From Actinomadura sp. 6K520 (GTDB lineage: Bacteria > Actinomycetota > Actinomycetes > Streptosporangiales > Streptosporangiaceae), in the NCBI RefSeq assembly GCF_004349245.1, contig NZ_SMLC01000053.1:1-42086 (forward strand): a DNA stretch of 42,086 nucleotides, given 5' to 3'. The translations under genes were made by a program, and so were the position numbers. This document shows, one piece after another, positions 9,061-19,934 of this stretch. The notes beneath the pieces were generated by a model. That model did not search any database. It saw only the letters and a program-made list of their open reading frames with translations, and was not told where the DNA came from. Each line of letters opens with the position of its first letter. Positions within the stretch are counted from its first letter, which is position 1.

Positions 9061-9185
9061 GCATCTCTCCAGAGGACACCCGAAGGGAACGACTGAGCGA
9101 AAGCCTAGGATCGAACCGCCCCCGATCCAATGCGCCAACCTTGCGTTGACCAGGCATTTCGTTGCGTCTCACGGCCGTTGCCGCG

Positions 9186-10763
9186 TCATTCGTTGCGTCG
9201 GCCCGTCGGGTGCCCGAGCGCGCTGAGCTGAAGGCGGAGGGCCATGCGGACCCGGGGGGACGCGAGGTCCAGCGCGGACACCTCGGCCATCCTGCGGAGG
9301 CGGTGGCGCAGGGTGTTGGGGTGGACGCCCAGCTCCTGCGCGGTGCCCTTCGGGTCGCCGAAGTGGTCGAGCCAGGCGGCGAGCGTCGGCAGGAACGCCG
9401 TGCCGTGGCGCTCGTCGTGGGCGCGGAGGCCGGGGAGCGGGCCGCCGAGCAGGCCGGCGCCGACCCGGGTCGCCGTCCTGGCGCGTTCGACGACCACGGC
9501 GTCCCAGGCGTCCTCCAGCAGGATCAGCCCCGGGGGGAGGTGGCCGGAGGCGACGAGCGCGTCAAGCTCGGCGGCCTCGGCGCGGGAACGGGGGAGTTCG
9601 GTGCGGGAGTGCGCGACCCCGCCCGCCGCCGCGTACAGGGCGTGGTCGTGGGAGCGGACGCGGTCCAGGACGTGGCGCAGCCACGGCAGCGACCCCGGGT
9701 CGGCCTCGGTCCGGGGGCGCGGCGGGTCGGTGAGGACGGCGAAGAGCACGCCGTCGAGATCGCCGATGAGCGGACGGTGCCAGCCGAACCGGTAGGTGAT
9801 CGCGTCCCACAGGTCGAGCCGCTGCCGGATGTCCTCGGCCTCGTCCAGCGTGCCGAGGGTCACCACCCGCCACGGCGGTGCGGGGGCGGTGATCGGGGCG
9901 CCGTCGCGGAGCGCGGCGCGCAGCTGGTCGGCCGACACGCGGCGGGCGACGCCGGCCTCCGCGCGCAGGCGCAGCAGGTGCAGGGCGAGGACGGACGCGA
10001 GATCGGTGAGGCGCTGCACGCGGCCGGGCGGGATCGGCGTCCGCGCCACCACCCAGATGGAGCCGAGCCATTCGCCCCCGGCCCGGACCGGGACGACGAG
10101 GCGCGGCAGCATCCCGTCGGGACTCTCGGGGACGAAGACGGGGTCGCTCGACCGGGCGAGCCTGCGGAACACCCCGGAGGCGCGGAGATGGGCGATGACC
10201 TGCGGCGGCACGCGGCGGCCGACGATCGTGGAGACGCGGGCCGGGTCGGTGGTGTCCTGGCGCCCGGAGTAGGCGAGGACCCGCGAGCGGGCGTCCTCGA
10301 CGGTCACCGGGGCGTCCGCGATCTCGGCGGCCGCGTCGGCGAGCGCGTACAGGTCGTTGTGGACGTCCTGCGCGCCGATCGGCCCGGGAAGCGGCGCGTA
10401 GGCACGGTCGATCGCGCCGCGCACGAGCCACACGACGTGCGTCCAGGAGGTGTCCGGCTGGAGTTCGACGAGCGCGGGCCGGAGCCGCCGTGCCGCGGCG
10501 ACGACCCCGGGGTCGTCGGCCAGGGGGGCCTTCAGGACGACGCCGTCCGCGCCCGCGGCGTGGGCCCGTTCGAGGAGCGCCACCGCGTCCGCCGGGCCGG
10601 TCACGCCCACGCCCAGGACGATGTCGCCGGGCTGCCCGGCCGCCTCGCCCGGTTCGGCCAGGACGACGTCGTGCACCTGCGAGCCGTTCCCGTGCTCGAC
10701 CATCCGCAGCAGTCCCGGCCCCAGGGAATCGACGAGATCGGTCAGGCTGATCATCACGTCCAC
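9186..10763 (-). CDS. PucR-family transcriptional regulator
   Basis: A 525-aa cytoplasmic regulator. The C-terminal 60 residues hold the PucR-type HTH (GTAQELGVHPNTLRHRLRRM, about 470-490), and the central part (about 290-430) fits the CdaR GGDEF-like sensor region. The N-terminal 250 residues match a PucR sensory region. It lies between the amidinohydrolase gene (same strand, downstream) and the divergent D-amino-acid-dehydrogenase-like gene, so it probably controls amino-acid nitrogen catabolism by one or both. The ATG at 10763 begins a hydrophobic helix pattern typical of the family. Confidence 0.9.
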   Translation of the reverse strand: MDVMISLTDLVDSLGPGLLRMVEHGNGSQVHDVVLAEPGEAAGQPGDIVLGVGVTGPADAVALLERAHAAGADGVVLKAPLADDPGVVAAARRLRPALVELQPDTSWTHVVWLVRGAIDRAYAPLPGPIGAQDVHNDLYALADAAAEIADAPVTVEDARSRVLAYSGRQDTTDPARVSTIVGRRVPPQVIAHLRASGVFRRLARSSDPVFVPESPDGMLPRLVVPVRAGGEWLGSIWVVARTPIPPGRVQRLTDLASVLALHLLRLRAEAGVARRVSADQLRAALRDGAPITAPAPPWRVVTLGTLDEAEDIRQRLDLWDAITYRFGWHRPLIGDLDGVLFAVLTDPPRPRTEADPGSLPWLRHVLDRVRSHDHALYAAAGGVAHSRTELPRSRAEAAELDALVASGHLPPGLILLEDAWDAVVVERARTATRVGAGLLGGPLPGLRAHDERHGTAFLPTLAAWLDHFGDPKGTAQELGVHPNTLRHRLRRMAEVSALDLASPRVRMALRLQLSALGHPTGRRNE

Positions 10764-10890
10764 CTCACCCGGGGTTTGTGCTCTTCACACTATGCCGCCC
10801 GCCCCGGTTGGCCGAACAGGACAGAGACGCCGGTCACATCCCGGGTAACCATCGAGGTGATCCCCCCCGAACACGAGGAGATGAAAGGGC

Positions 10891-12144
10891 ATGGCTCTCG
10901 ACACGCGGCCGCGCAGCGTCGCGGTCGTGGGCGCCGGCATGGTCGGTCTGTCCACGGCCTGGTTCCTGCAGGAGCACGGCGCCGACGTCACGGTATTCGA
11001 CAGGGACGACGTGGCGGCGGGAGCGTCCTGGGGCAACGCCGGATGGCTGACCCCCGGTCTCGCGACCCCGCTGCCCGAGCCGGCCGTCCTCTCCTACGGC
11101 GTGCGGGCGGTCCTCAGCCCGTCGTCGCCGGTCTACGTGCCGCCGAGCGCCAGCCCGCGGCTGCTCAGGTTCCTCGCGGGCTTCGCCGCGCACAGCACCG
11201 CCGCGAAGTGGCGGCGCGCGATGGAGTCCCTGGTGCCGATCAACGGCCGGGCGCTGCCGAGCTTCGACGCGCTCATCGAGGGCGGGGTGCAGGCGGAGAC
11301 CCGCGACGCCGGGTCCTTCCTCGCCGCCTACCGGACGGCCGAGGAGCGCACCGTCCTCCTCGAAGAGATCGAGCACATCCGCGCGGCCGGGCAGGAACTG
11401 GAGTACGAGGCCATCGGCGGGGACGAGGCGCGTGCGGCGGAGCCCGCGCTGTCCGGCGAGATCGGCGCGGCGGTCGTGCTGCGCGGCCAGCGCTTCATCG
11501 ACCCGGGACGGTTCGTGCACGCGCTCGCCGACTCGGTCCGCGACCGCGGCGGCAAGATCCGGCCGGGCGAGGCCGTGCGCGACATCCGCGACGAGTCCGG
11601 CGGCGCCGCCGTCCGCACCGCGGGCAGCGACTTCGAGTCGTTCGACGCGGTCGTGATCGCGAGCGGCGTGTGGCTGGGCGGGCTGGCCCGGCGGTTCGGC
11701 GTCCGCGCCCTCGTCCAGGCGGGCCGCGGGTACAGCTTCAGCGTGCCGGTGGACCGCGTCCCGGACGCCCCGGTGTACTTCCCGTCCCAGCGGGTGGCCT
11801 GCACGCCGCTGGGGGACCGGCTGCGCGTCGCCGGGATGATGGAGTTCCGCCGGCCCGAGGCACCGCTCGACCCGCGCCGGATCAGGGCGATCGTCGAGGC
11901 CGTCCGCCCGCTGCTGCGCGGCGCGGACCTGGACGCCCGGCGCGACGAGTGGGTCGGGTCGCGCCCGTGCACCCGGGACGGCCTGCCGCTGATCGGCGCG
12001 ACCCGGTCGCCGCACGTCTTCGCCGCGGGCGGCCACGGGATGTGGGGCATCACCCTCGGCCCCGCCACGGGACGCCTCCTCGCCGAGCAGATCGTCACCG
12101 GCGAACGCCCGCCGGAGCTGGCGCCGTTCAGCCCGCTGCGCTGA
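10891..12144 (+). CDS. FAD-dependent oxidoreductase, D-amino-acid dehydrogenase-like (DadA family)
   Basis: A 417-aa flavoenzyme of the DAO superfamily, likely oxidising a D-amino acid or a similar amine at the inner membrane face. The dinucleotide-binding GAGMVGLSTAWFL starts at about residue 11, and the second motif is GASWGNAGWLTPG (47-59), typical of DadA. The C-terminal GGHGMWGITLGPATGRLLAE closes the FAD site. GAGGAG and AAAGGG precede the ATG at 10891. Its divergence from the PucR gene suggests regulation by it. Confidence 0.88.
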   Translation: MALDTRPRSVAVVGAGMVGLSTAWFLQEHGADVTVFDRDDVAAGASWGNAGWLTPGLATPLPEPAVLSYGVRAVLSPSSPVYVPPSASPRLLRFLAGFAAHSTAAKWRRAMESLVPINGRALPSFDALIEGGVQAETRDAGSFLAAYRTAEERTVLLEEIEHIRAAGQELEYEAIGGDEARAAEPALSGEIGAAVVLRGQRFIDPGRFVHALADSVRDRGGKIRPGEAVRDIRDESGGAAVRTAGSDFESFDAVVIASGVWLGGLARRFGVRALVQAGRGYSFSVPVDRVPDAPVYFPSQRVACTPLGDRLRVAGMMEFRRPEAPLDPRRIRAIVEAVRPLLRGADLDARRDEWVGSRPCTRDGLPLIGATRSPHVFAAGGHGMWGITLGPATGRLLAEQIVTGERPPELAPFSPLR

Positions 12145-12214
12145 CGACCTGGGCATTTGGGCGGTTCCTGCACTTTCGTCCGGACGGGCGGTTCCGGCGC
12201 GCTACCGTCACTGG

Positions 12215-12280
12215 GTGATCTGGACCCCGTGGCGGGAGGAACGCCGATGGACGAGGTGCGGACGGCCCCCGCGCCGCTGA
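12215..12280 (+). other. Possible leaderless upstream ORF overlapping the DUF2637 start
   Basis: A 21-codon frame begins GTG at 12215 and ends TGA at 12278-12280, overlapping the ATG of the DUF2637 gene at 12247 in another frame. TACCGT (12203-12208), a -10-like TANNNT, ends 6 nt before this GTG, so a leaderless transcript could translate it first. It may be chance. Confidence 0.25.
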
Positions 12281-13206
12281 ACACCGTGCCGCCGAACACC
12301 GTGCCGCTGACCCGGGCGCAGAAGGTCCTGGCCGGGACCGGCGGGCTGTTCTTCGCCGGGCTCGCCGGCCTGGGCGGCTACGGCTCGTTCGCCTCCGTCC
12401 GCGACGTCGCCGAGCCGTGGTTCGGCGGCCAGGCGTGGATCGTCCCCGCCGGAGTCGACCTGGGCATCCTCGCCCTGGTTTCCGTGGCGCTGCTGCTGGA
12501 ATGGCTGGCCATGCCGATGCCGGCCCTGCGCTGGATGGCGTTCGCCTTCACGGGCGCGACCGTGTGGCTGAACGTGTCGGCCGCCCACGGCGACGCGACC
12601 GGCATGGTGATGCACGCCGCGATGCCGATCCTGTTCATCACGTTCATCGAGGCCGTCCGGCACGCCATCCGCCGCCGCGCCGGCATCGCCGCCGGGACCG
12701 TCCGCGAGGGCGTCCCCGTCGCCCGCTGGCTCCTCGCCCCCTGGTCCACGTTCCGGCTGTGGCGCCGCATGGTCCTGTGGCAGATCACCTCGTACCCGCG
12801 GGCCCTGGCCGCCGAGCAGCGCCGCCGGCACGCCCTGGCACTGCTGAGCGAGCACTACGGCCGCAAGTGGCGGACCAGGGCGCCCGCGGACGTCGTCTGG
12901 ATGCTCTCGGACGGCGTCATGCTCGACGAGGCCCTCGCCCGCGTCACCGAGCTGACGGCACCGGAACCCGAGAAGGAGAAGGCCCCGCCGCGGCGCAGGA
13001 CCCCGCGGCGCAACCCCCCGCGCCCGCGGACCCCGCGCAGCGTCGCCACCGACAACGAGGCCCGCGCCCTGGCCATCATCGACGCCGAACCCGACATCAC
13101 CGGCACCGAACTGGGCCGCCGCCTCGACATCAGCACCCGCCAGGGCCAGCGCCTCCTGAGCCGCCTCACCCGCCCCGCCCCGGCCTCCACCGGCGGCGCG
13201 TCCTGA
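12247..13206 (+). CDS. DUF2637 membrane protein with C-terminal winged-helix-like tail
   Basis: A 319-aa protein with four predicted membrane helices in the N-terminal half (about residues 22-45, 60-85, 92-112, 118-138), matching the DUF2637 family often found in actinomycete plasmid and transfer loci. After a basic Pro/Arg linker (about 235-270), the last 50 residues (PDITGTELGRRLDISTRQGQ) look like a helix-turn-helix. Shine-Dalgarno GGGAGGA is 6 nt before the ATG. No transfer, replication or integrase gene is near, so it is an orphan. It converges with lpdA across a strong hairpin. Function unknown. Confidence 0.8.
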   Translation: MDEVRTAPAPLNTVPPNTVPLTRAQKVLAGTGGLFFAGLAGLGGYGSFASVRDVAEPWFGGQAWIVPAGVDLGILALVSVALLLEWLAMPMPALRWMAFAFTGATVWLNVSAAHGDATGMVMHAAMPILFITFIEAVRHAIRRRAGIAAGTVREGVPVARWLLAPWSTFRLWRRMVLWQITSYPRALAAEQRRRHALALLSEHYGRKWRTRAPADVVWMLSDGVMLDEALARVTELTAPEPEKEKAPPRRRTPRRNPPRPRTPRSVATDNEARALAIIDAEPDITGTELGRRLDISTRQGQRLLSRLTRPAPASTGGAS

Positions 13207-13235
13207 CCGGCCGCCGGACCGCCGGCGCCGGCGAC

Positions 13236-13263
13236 GGGCGTGCCCGCACCCGCGGGCACGCCC
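13236..13263. terminator. Bidirectional hairpin terminator
   Basis: A perfect 12-bp stem, GGGCGTGCCCGC paired with GCGGGCACGCCC, closes a 4-nt ACCC loop between the convergent DUF2637 and lpdA genes. There is no T-run, as usual for GC-rich actinomycete terminators. Confidence 0.75.
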
Positions 13264-13273
13264 GGGACGCGGA

Positions 13274-14677
13274 TCAGAGGTTGATCATGTGGCCGGCGAG
13301 GCCGTGCACGGACTCCTTGATGGCCTCGCCCAGGGTTGGGTGGGCGTGCACGTTGCGGGCCACCTCGTGGACGGTCAGGTCCCACTGCTGCGCCAGGGTC
13401 AGCTCGGGCAGCAGCTCGGTGACCTCCGGGCCGATCATGTGGGCGCCGAGGATCTCGCCGTACTTCGCGTCGCTGATCACCTTGACGAAGCCGTCGCCCT
13501 CGCCCATGCCGAGCGCCTTGCCGTTCGCGCTGTAGGGGAACTTGGCGGTCTTGACGTCGAAGCCCCGCTCCTTCGCCTGCGCCTCCGTCCAGCCGAAGCT
13601 CGCGACCTGCGGCTGGCAGTACGTGGCGCGGGGGATCATCACGTAGTCGAGCTCCATCGTCTCGGCGTCCCCGATGGTCTCGGCCGCGACGATGCCCATC
13701 GCCTCGGCGGCGTGCGCGAGCATGAGCTTGGCGGTGACGTCCCCGATGGCGTAGATGTGCGGGACGGACGTCCGGCAGCGGCCGTCCACGTCGATCGCGC
13801 CGCGCTCGGTGAGCCGGACGCCGGTCTTGTCCAGCCCGTAGCCCTCCACGTTCGGCTGGAAGCCGATCGCCTGCAGCACCTTGTCGGTCTCGATGACCTG
13901 CTGGGCGCCGTCCTTGCCGGTGACGGTGACCTTCACCTTGTCGCCGGAGTCGTCGATGGCGTCCACGCGGGTGGAGGTCAGCACGTCCACGCCGAGCTTG
14001 CGGTACCGCTTGGCGAGCTCCTTGGACACGTCGGCGTCCTCGTTCGGCACCATCCGGTCGAGGAACTCGACGATCGTGACCTGCACCCCGTAGTTGTGCA
14101 GGACGTACGCGAACTCGACGCCGATCGCGCCCGCGCCCGCGATGACGATGCTCCCGGGCAGCTCGGAGCTGAGGATCTGCTCCTCGTAGGTGACGACGCG
14201 CTCGGACAGCGACGTGCCCGGCAGCAGCTTGGTGTGCGCCCCGGCCGCGATGATGCAGTTGGCGAAGGTCACCGTCTCGCTCGAGCCGTCCGCCCGGTCG
14301 ACCTGCAGCGTGTTCGGGTCGGTGAACGTGCCCCGCCCGTCATAGGACGTGATCTTGTTCTTCTTCATCAGGAACTGGACGCCCTTGACCAGCTTCTCCG
14401 AGACCTGGCGGCTGCGCTCGTAGGCGACGCCGTAGTCGAACGAGACCCGCCCCTCGACGTTGATGCCGAAGGTCTTCTGCTCCTGGGTGAAGATGTGCGC
14501 CAGCTCGGCGTTGCGCAGCAGCGCCTTCGAGGGGATGCAGCCGACGTTGAGGCAGACGCCGCCCCAGTACTTCTCCTCGACGATCGCCGTCTTCAGCCCG
14601 AGCTGTGCCGACCGGATCGCGGCGACATATCCACCCGGGCCCGCGCCCAGGACCACGACGTCAAAATGTTCGCTCAT
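13274..14677 (-). CDS. lpdA: Dihydrolipoyl dehydrogenase (E3)
   Basis: Oxidises dihydrolipoamide with NAD+ for the 2-oxoacid dehydrogenase complexes and glycine cleavage. The 467-aa protein shows [17 protein letters not shown] for FAD, the redox disulfide in [16 protein letters not shown] (about 39-54), an NAD-binding [10 protein letters not shown], and the C-terminal [11 protein letters not shown]is-Glu active site. Two ATGs are possible (14683 and 14677). A -10-like TATCGT at 14686-14691 is 8 nt from 14677, favouring a leaderless start there. No E1/E2 genes are adjacent, so it is a stand-alone E3. Confidence 0.95.
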   Translation of the reverse strand: MSEHFDVVVLGAGPGGYVAAIRSAQLGLKTAIVEEKYWGGVCLNVGCIPSKALLRNAELAHIFTQEQKTFGINVEGRVSFDYGVAYERSRQVSEKLVKGVQFLMKKNKITSYDGRGTFTDPNTLQVDRADGSSETVTFANCIIAAGAHTKLLPGTSLSERVVTYEEQILSSELPGSIVIAGAGAIGVEFAYVLHNYGVQVTIVEFLDRMVPNEDADVSKELAKRYRKLGVDVLTSTRVDAIDDSGDKVKVTVTGKDGAQQVIETDKVLQAIGFQPNVEGYGLDKTGVRLTERGAIDVDGRCRTSVPHIYAIGDVTAKLMLAHAAEAMGIVAAETIGDAETMELDYVMIPRATYCQPQVASFGWTEAQAKERGFDVKTAKFPYSANGKALGMGEGDGFVKVISDAKYGEILGAHMIGPEVTELLPELTLAQQWDLTVHEVARNVHAHPTLGEAIKESVHGLAGHMINL

Positions 14678-14955
14678 ATCCATGGACGATATTCGGCGCC
14701 GGAGGTGCTCGCATCCCGTGTCGCGCGGCGGAGTGCCGCGGGGGAGGCCGATGTCACGTGCTGTTAGTGTTTCGAACGCCTCCCGCCGGTCAGTGAACCG
14801 GGGAGGCGGGGCGGCGCGGACGACGCGAGCCCGGAGCCGTCCCGGCCGGAGAAGGCCGGCGGCGTCCCTGGAACAGCAGCCTGTCGCGGTGATGGAACAT
14901 CGCACCCTGGCCTGATCGTTGTCTTCGTTCTGAGCCGAGTGGAGGAGTAACCGGA

Positions 14956-15582
14956 GTGCGGATCCCGAAGCGCGTCAACACCGTCCTGGACCGGATGGAG
15001 CAGCAATCCCTCGCGCTCGGGGCGGTCGTCGCGCTGGTCGTCGTCGCGGTGGTGGCGCTGCTCCTGCCGTCCTCGGTGGGCGTCCCGGCCGCCTGCTTCC
15101 TGCTGGGCCTCGCCCTCGGCGGCTTCACCGTGCACGTACGGTCGAGCCGCCGCGTGCGCCGGGCCCGCGCCGAGGTCGACAACCTGCTCCGCGAGAACGG
15201 CGCGCTCCGGCACCGCAACACTGTTCTCTCCAGCGGTGTGATCACCCGCGAGGCGCAGGAGACGCAGGCCCTCATGTCCATCCCCGAGGACGACCTGCTC
15301 CAGGACGAGCCGCCCGGGGCCGACGAGGCCGCCCAGCGCACCGTCTCCCTCGACGAGCTGCTGGACGGCGACCCGCAGGCCACCGACGAACTGCCCGACG
15401 AACTGCCCGACGAGATCGCGGACGAGCCCGGCGGCGACGTGGCGGACCCCGCCGGAGAAGACGGGAAAAAGGACGGGGAGGCGGCTCCGCGCGACGATGA
15501 CGACATGCAGCGCACCACCGTCCTCACCGAACTGCCGGACAGCCTCGTCGAGGAAGCGGCGAAGAACTACCGGAGGGCGTGA
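14956..15582 (+). CDS. Small membrane protein with charged C-terminal tail
   Basis: A 208-aa protein not assigned to a family. After a short basic N-terminus, two hydrophobic segments (about 22-40 and 44-60) form a hairpin or paired TM. Then comes a basic, heptad-like region (about 66-95) and a long acidic, low-complexity tail (110-190) with repeats of ELPDE. GTG start at 14956 with GGAGGAG upstream. It precedes the encapsulin operon by 221 nt on the same strand; no functional link is shown. Confidence 0.65.
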   Translation: MRIPKRVNTVLDRMEQQSLALGAVVALVVVAVVALLLPSSVGVPAACFLLGLALGGFTVHVRSSRRVRRARAEVDNLLRENGALRHRNTVLSSGVITREAQETQALMSIPEDDLLQDEPPGADEAAQRTVSLDELLDGDPQATDELPDELPDEIADEPGGDVADPAGEDGKKDGEAAPRDDDDMQRTTVLTELPDSLVEEAAKNYRRA

Positions 15583-15803
15583 CCCCCGCCCCCGTGATCG
15601 AAGGTTCCCTTTCGTCGTCCCGGTGGCGCCTTACCCGCGGCTGAGCCCGGTGGGACGTGACGGACTGGTGCGACTTGTGTGGCTCCATGGTCAAGAAGAG
15701 CTGGAGCATGGCCCGTTGCGATCACTTGATTACCGTCTGTAGCTTCCGTGTTGGCCGGACACCGGCCCTCCTGACACGACGGCTACGAATCGGTGGTGTG
15801 CAC
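15583..15803 (+). promoter_or_regulatory. Leader region of the encapsulin operon
   Basis: 221 bp without a convincing gene. TTGCGA (15716-15721) and TAGCTT (15740-15745), 18 nt apart, are a candidate promoter. An inverted repeat GCTCCA (15682-15687) and TGGAGC (15702-15707) lies just upstream. No strong Shine-Dalgarno precedes the GTG at 15804. All assignments are by eye. Confidence 0.3.
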
Positions 15804-17218
<1,415 letters not shown>

Positions 17219-17222
<4 letters not shown>

Positions 17223-18622
17223 CACCGCCGCAGGAGGCTCCGGGCGGGCGGCACGCGCTCGGCACGCGCGCCGCCCGCAACCTCGCGACGACGACCAAGT
17301 CCGTCCCGCAGATGCGGGGCATCACCCCGCGGTGGCTGCTGCGGCAGCTGCCGTGGGTGCGGGCGGACGCGGGGACCTACCGGGTGAACCGGCGGCTCAC
17401 CTACCGGCTCGGCGACGGCCTGGTCACGTTCGTCAACGACGGCGCCGCGGTCCGGGTGGTCCCGCCGGAACTGGCCGAGCTGCCGCCGCTGCGCGGGCTC
17501 GCCGGCGGGGACGTCCTCGACGTGCTCGCCGGGCGGTTCGAGCAGCGCGAGTACGGCCCCGGCGAGACCATCGCGGCGGCGGGCCGCCCCGCCGACGCGG
17601 TCCACCTGATCGCGCACGGCAAGGTCGCGCTGCGGACCCCGGGGGAGTACGGCGGCGAAGCCGAGGCCGGCATCCTCGCCGACGGCCGGTTCTTCGGCGA
17701 CCGGGCCCTCCTCGGCCCCGGCGAGGAATGGCCCTGCACGTTCCGCGCGCTGACCCCCACCACCGTCCTCACGCTCTCCCGGGCGGCGATCGAGGAGCTG
17801 ACCGGCAGGTTCGACACGCTGCGCACCCATCTGGAGGCGTACCGGGACGCCCCCGCCCCGCCGCAGACCGGGCACGGCGAGGCGGCGATCGAGCTCGCGT
17901 CCGGGCACGCCGGCGAACCCGTCCTGCCCGGCACGTTCGTCGACTACGAGGCGTCGCCCCGCGAGTACGGCCTGAGCGCCACCCAGACGCTCCTGCGCGT
18001 CCACTCCCGCGTCGCCGACCTCTACAACGGGCCGATGGACCAGGTCGAGCAGCAGCTCAGGCTCACCGTCGAGGCCGTGCGCGAACGCCAGGAGCACGAA
18101 CTCGTCAACAACCGCGACTTCGGGCTCCTGCACAACGCCGACCTGCGGCAGCGCATCCAGACCCGCGGGGGCCCGCCGACCCCCGACGACCTGGACGAGC
18201 TGCTGGCCCGGCGCCGCAAGTCGCGGTTCTTCCTCGCCCACCCGAGGACGATCGCCGCGTTCGGCCGGGAGTGCACCCGCCGCGGGGTGTACCCGTCCGT
18301 CCTGCGGGTGGACGGGCCCGGCGGGTCCGGGCGGCGGGTGCAGGCATGGCGCGGGGTCCCGATCTACCCCTGCGACAAGATCCCGATCAGCCCGTCCGGG
18401 ACGAGCTCCATCCTCGTGCTGCGCACCGGCGAGGACGACCAGGGCGTCATCGGCCTGCACCGCACCGGGATGCCCGGCGAGGTCCGCCCGGGGCTGTCGG
18501 TCCGGTTCGCCGGCATCGACGAGCGGGCGATCCTGACCTACCTGGTCAGCGCCTACTACTCCGCCGCCGTGCTGGTGCCCGACGCGCTCGGCGTCCTGGA
18601 GAACGTCGAGACCGCCCGCTAG
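17219..18622 (+). CDS. Family 2B encapsulin shell protein, second paralogue
   Basis: A 467-aa paralogue of the preceding protein, alignable over its full length: N-arm [13 protein letters not shown] (20-32), CNB-like insertion (about 96-212), then shell domain with [18 protein letters not shown]. Long DNA stretches are nearly identical between the two genes (for example around 16634 and 18036), so they arose by tandem duplication. The CNB domain differs most, and its cassette reads FFGDRALLG, again without the usual Glu/Arg pair. GTG 17219 overlaps the upstream stop (GTGA). It is followed 14 nt later by the polyprenyl synthase gene. The divergence suggests mixed shells or two positions in one shell. 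Confidence 0.93.
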
Positions 18623-18636
18623 GGAAAGGGGACGAC

Positions 18637-19869
18637 ATGCCCGTCTGGGGAGACGACCCTGCCGTGCTCCGCTGCGACCACCGTCCGCCGACCCCCACCC
18701 ACCGTCGGTCAAAGGACGAGCTTCGCTCGGACCCCTGCCTGGACACGGGTGACCGGGGGCCGGAGGACGACCCGGGTCCGGGCGACCCGGGTCCGGGCGA
18801 CCCGGGTCCGTACGGCGGCCGGGGGCCGGAGCCGGACGAGCCCCGGACGGGCCGCGCCCGCACGGCGGCCGAGGTCCTCGGCTGGAGCCGCCGCCTGCTC
18901 GACCCCGCGCTGCGGGACGCGGTCGAGCGGATGCCGGACACGGCGCGCGGCATCGCCGCGTTCCACTTCGGCTGGCGCGACGAGCGGGGCCTGCCGGCCG
19001 CCGACGGGGGCGGCAAGGCGATCCGCCCCGCGCTGACCCTGCTGGCGGCGGAGGCGGTCGGCGGGCCCGCCTCCGCCGCGCTGCCCGCCGCCGTCGCGGT
19101 CGAGCTGGCGCACAACTTCTCGCTCCTGCACGACGACGTCATGGACGGCGACCTCACCCGCAGGCACCGGCCCACCGCGTGGACCGTGTTCGGCGCCAAC
19201 GCCGCGATCCTAGGCGGGGACGCGCTGCTCGCCGCCGCCTTCGAGGTCCTCGCCGACGAGCCGTCCCCGCTGCTCCCCCGCGCCGTCCGCACCCTCGCCC
19301 AGGCGGTCCTCGACCTGGTCGCCGGGCAGAGCGCCGACCTGGCGTTCGAGGAACGCTCGGACGTGACGCTCGACGAATGCGCGGCCATGGCGGGCCGCAA
19401 GACCGGCGCGCTGCTGGGCGCCGCGTGCGCGCTGGGCGCGGCCTACGGCGGCGGCACCACCGGGCAGGTCGCCCGCCTCGGCGCCTTCGGCGAACGGATC
19501 GGCCTGGCGTTCCAGCTCGTGGACGACCTGCTCGGTATCTGGGGCGACCCCGGGGTCACCGGCAAACCCGTCCACTCCGACCTGCACAGCCGGAAGAAGT
19601 CCCTGCCGGTCGTCGCCGCCCTCACCTCGCAAACGCCCGCCGGTGCCGAGCTGGCCGAGCTGTACTTCCGCGGCGGCGACCTCACCGGCGACGACGCGTC
19701 CCGCGCCGCCGCCCTCGTCGACGCCGCCGGTGGCCGCACCTGGGCCGCCACCCGGGCCGCCGTCCTGCTCACCGAGGCCGAGGCCGACCTGACCGCCGCC
19801 GGGCTCCATCCCGCCACCGGCGCGGAACTTCGGGCCCTCGCCCACCTCATCACCCACCGCAGCCACTAG
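18637..19869 (+). CDS. Polyprenyl diphosphate synthase, predicted encapsulin cargo
   Basis: Condenses allylic diphosphates with isopentenyl diphosphate to longer prenyl diphosphates. Of 410 residues, about 75-410 form the all-helical catalytic domain: first Asp-rich motif LLHDDVMDGD, second Asp-rich motif QLVDDLLGIWGD, plus GGKAIRPAL and KKSLPVVAAL. The first 75 residues are an added disordered segment rich in Pro, Gly, Asp and Arg, with a DPGPG repeat. Family 2 encapsulin cargos carry such disordered N-terminal targeting segments, so this enzyme is the likely cargo of the shell genes 14 nt upstream. AGGGAAAGGGG provides the ribosome site. Chain length is not predictable here; geranylgeranyl-type is plausible. 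Confidence 0.9.
   Translation: MPVWGDDPAVLRCDHRPPTPTHRRSKDELRSDPCLDTGDRGPEDDPGPGDPGPGDPGPYGGRGPEPDEPRTGRARTAAEVLGWSRRLLDPALRDAVERMPDTARGIAAFHFGWRDERGLPAADGGGKAIRPALTLLAAEAVGGPASAALPAAVAVELAHNFSLLHDDVMDGDLTRRHRPTAWTVFGANAAILGGDALLAAAFEVLADEPSPLLPRAVRTLAQAVLDLVAGQSADLAFEERSDVTLDECAAMAGRKTGALLGAACALGAAYGGGTTGQVARLGAFGERIGLAFQLVDDLLGIWGDPGVTGKPVHSDLHSRKKSLPVVAALTSQTPAGAELAELYFRGGDLTGDDASRAAALVDAAGGRTWAATRAAVLLTEAEADLTAAGLHPATGAELRALAHLITHRSH
18769..18810 (+). repeat. 15-bp tandem repeat in the cargo N-terminal extension
   Basis: Nearly three copies of GACCCGGGTCCGGGC, encoding DPGPG. Copy number could vary without breaking the frame, changing the length of the predicted shell-targeting linker. 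Confidence 0.8.
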
Positions 19870-19900
19870 GAGGCACCACCCGTACCCGAGGAGGCGCCGG

Positions 19901-19928
19901 GAACATCGACAGTATGTTCGAGTAAGGT
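19901..19928 (+). promoter_or_regulatory. Promoter with inverted repeat before the Cys-rich gene
   Basis: GAACAT (19901-19906) and ATGTTC (19914-19919) form a perfect 6-bp inverted repeat with a 7-nt spacer, just upstream of TAAGGT (19923-19928), a -10-like hexamer 6 nt before the GTG at 19935. The repeat would occupy the -35 to -10 region, as an operator does. The arms do not fit the actinomycete LexA site (TCGAAC-N4-GTTCGA). Confidence 0.4.
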
Positions 19929-19934
19929 GGAGCC

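Noticed and set aside
12247..13206. DUF2637 as evidence of an integrated plasmid
   Set aside because: No integrase, replication, transfer gene, tRNA or direct repeat is seen in the flanks.
19901..19919. The inverted repeat as a LexA/SOS box
   Set aside because: The actinobacterial LexA box is TCGAAC-N4-GTTCGA. Here the arms are GAACAT and ATGTTC with a 7-nt spacer, so spacing and ends do not match.
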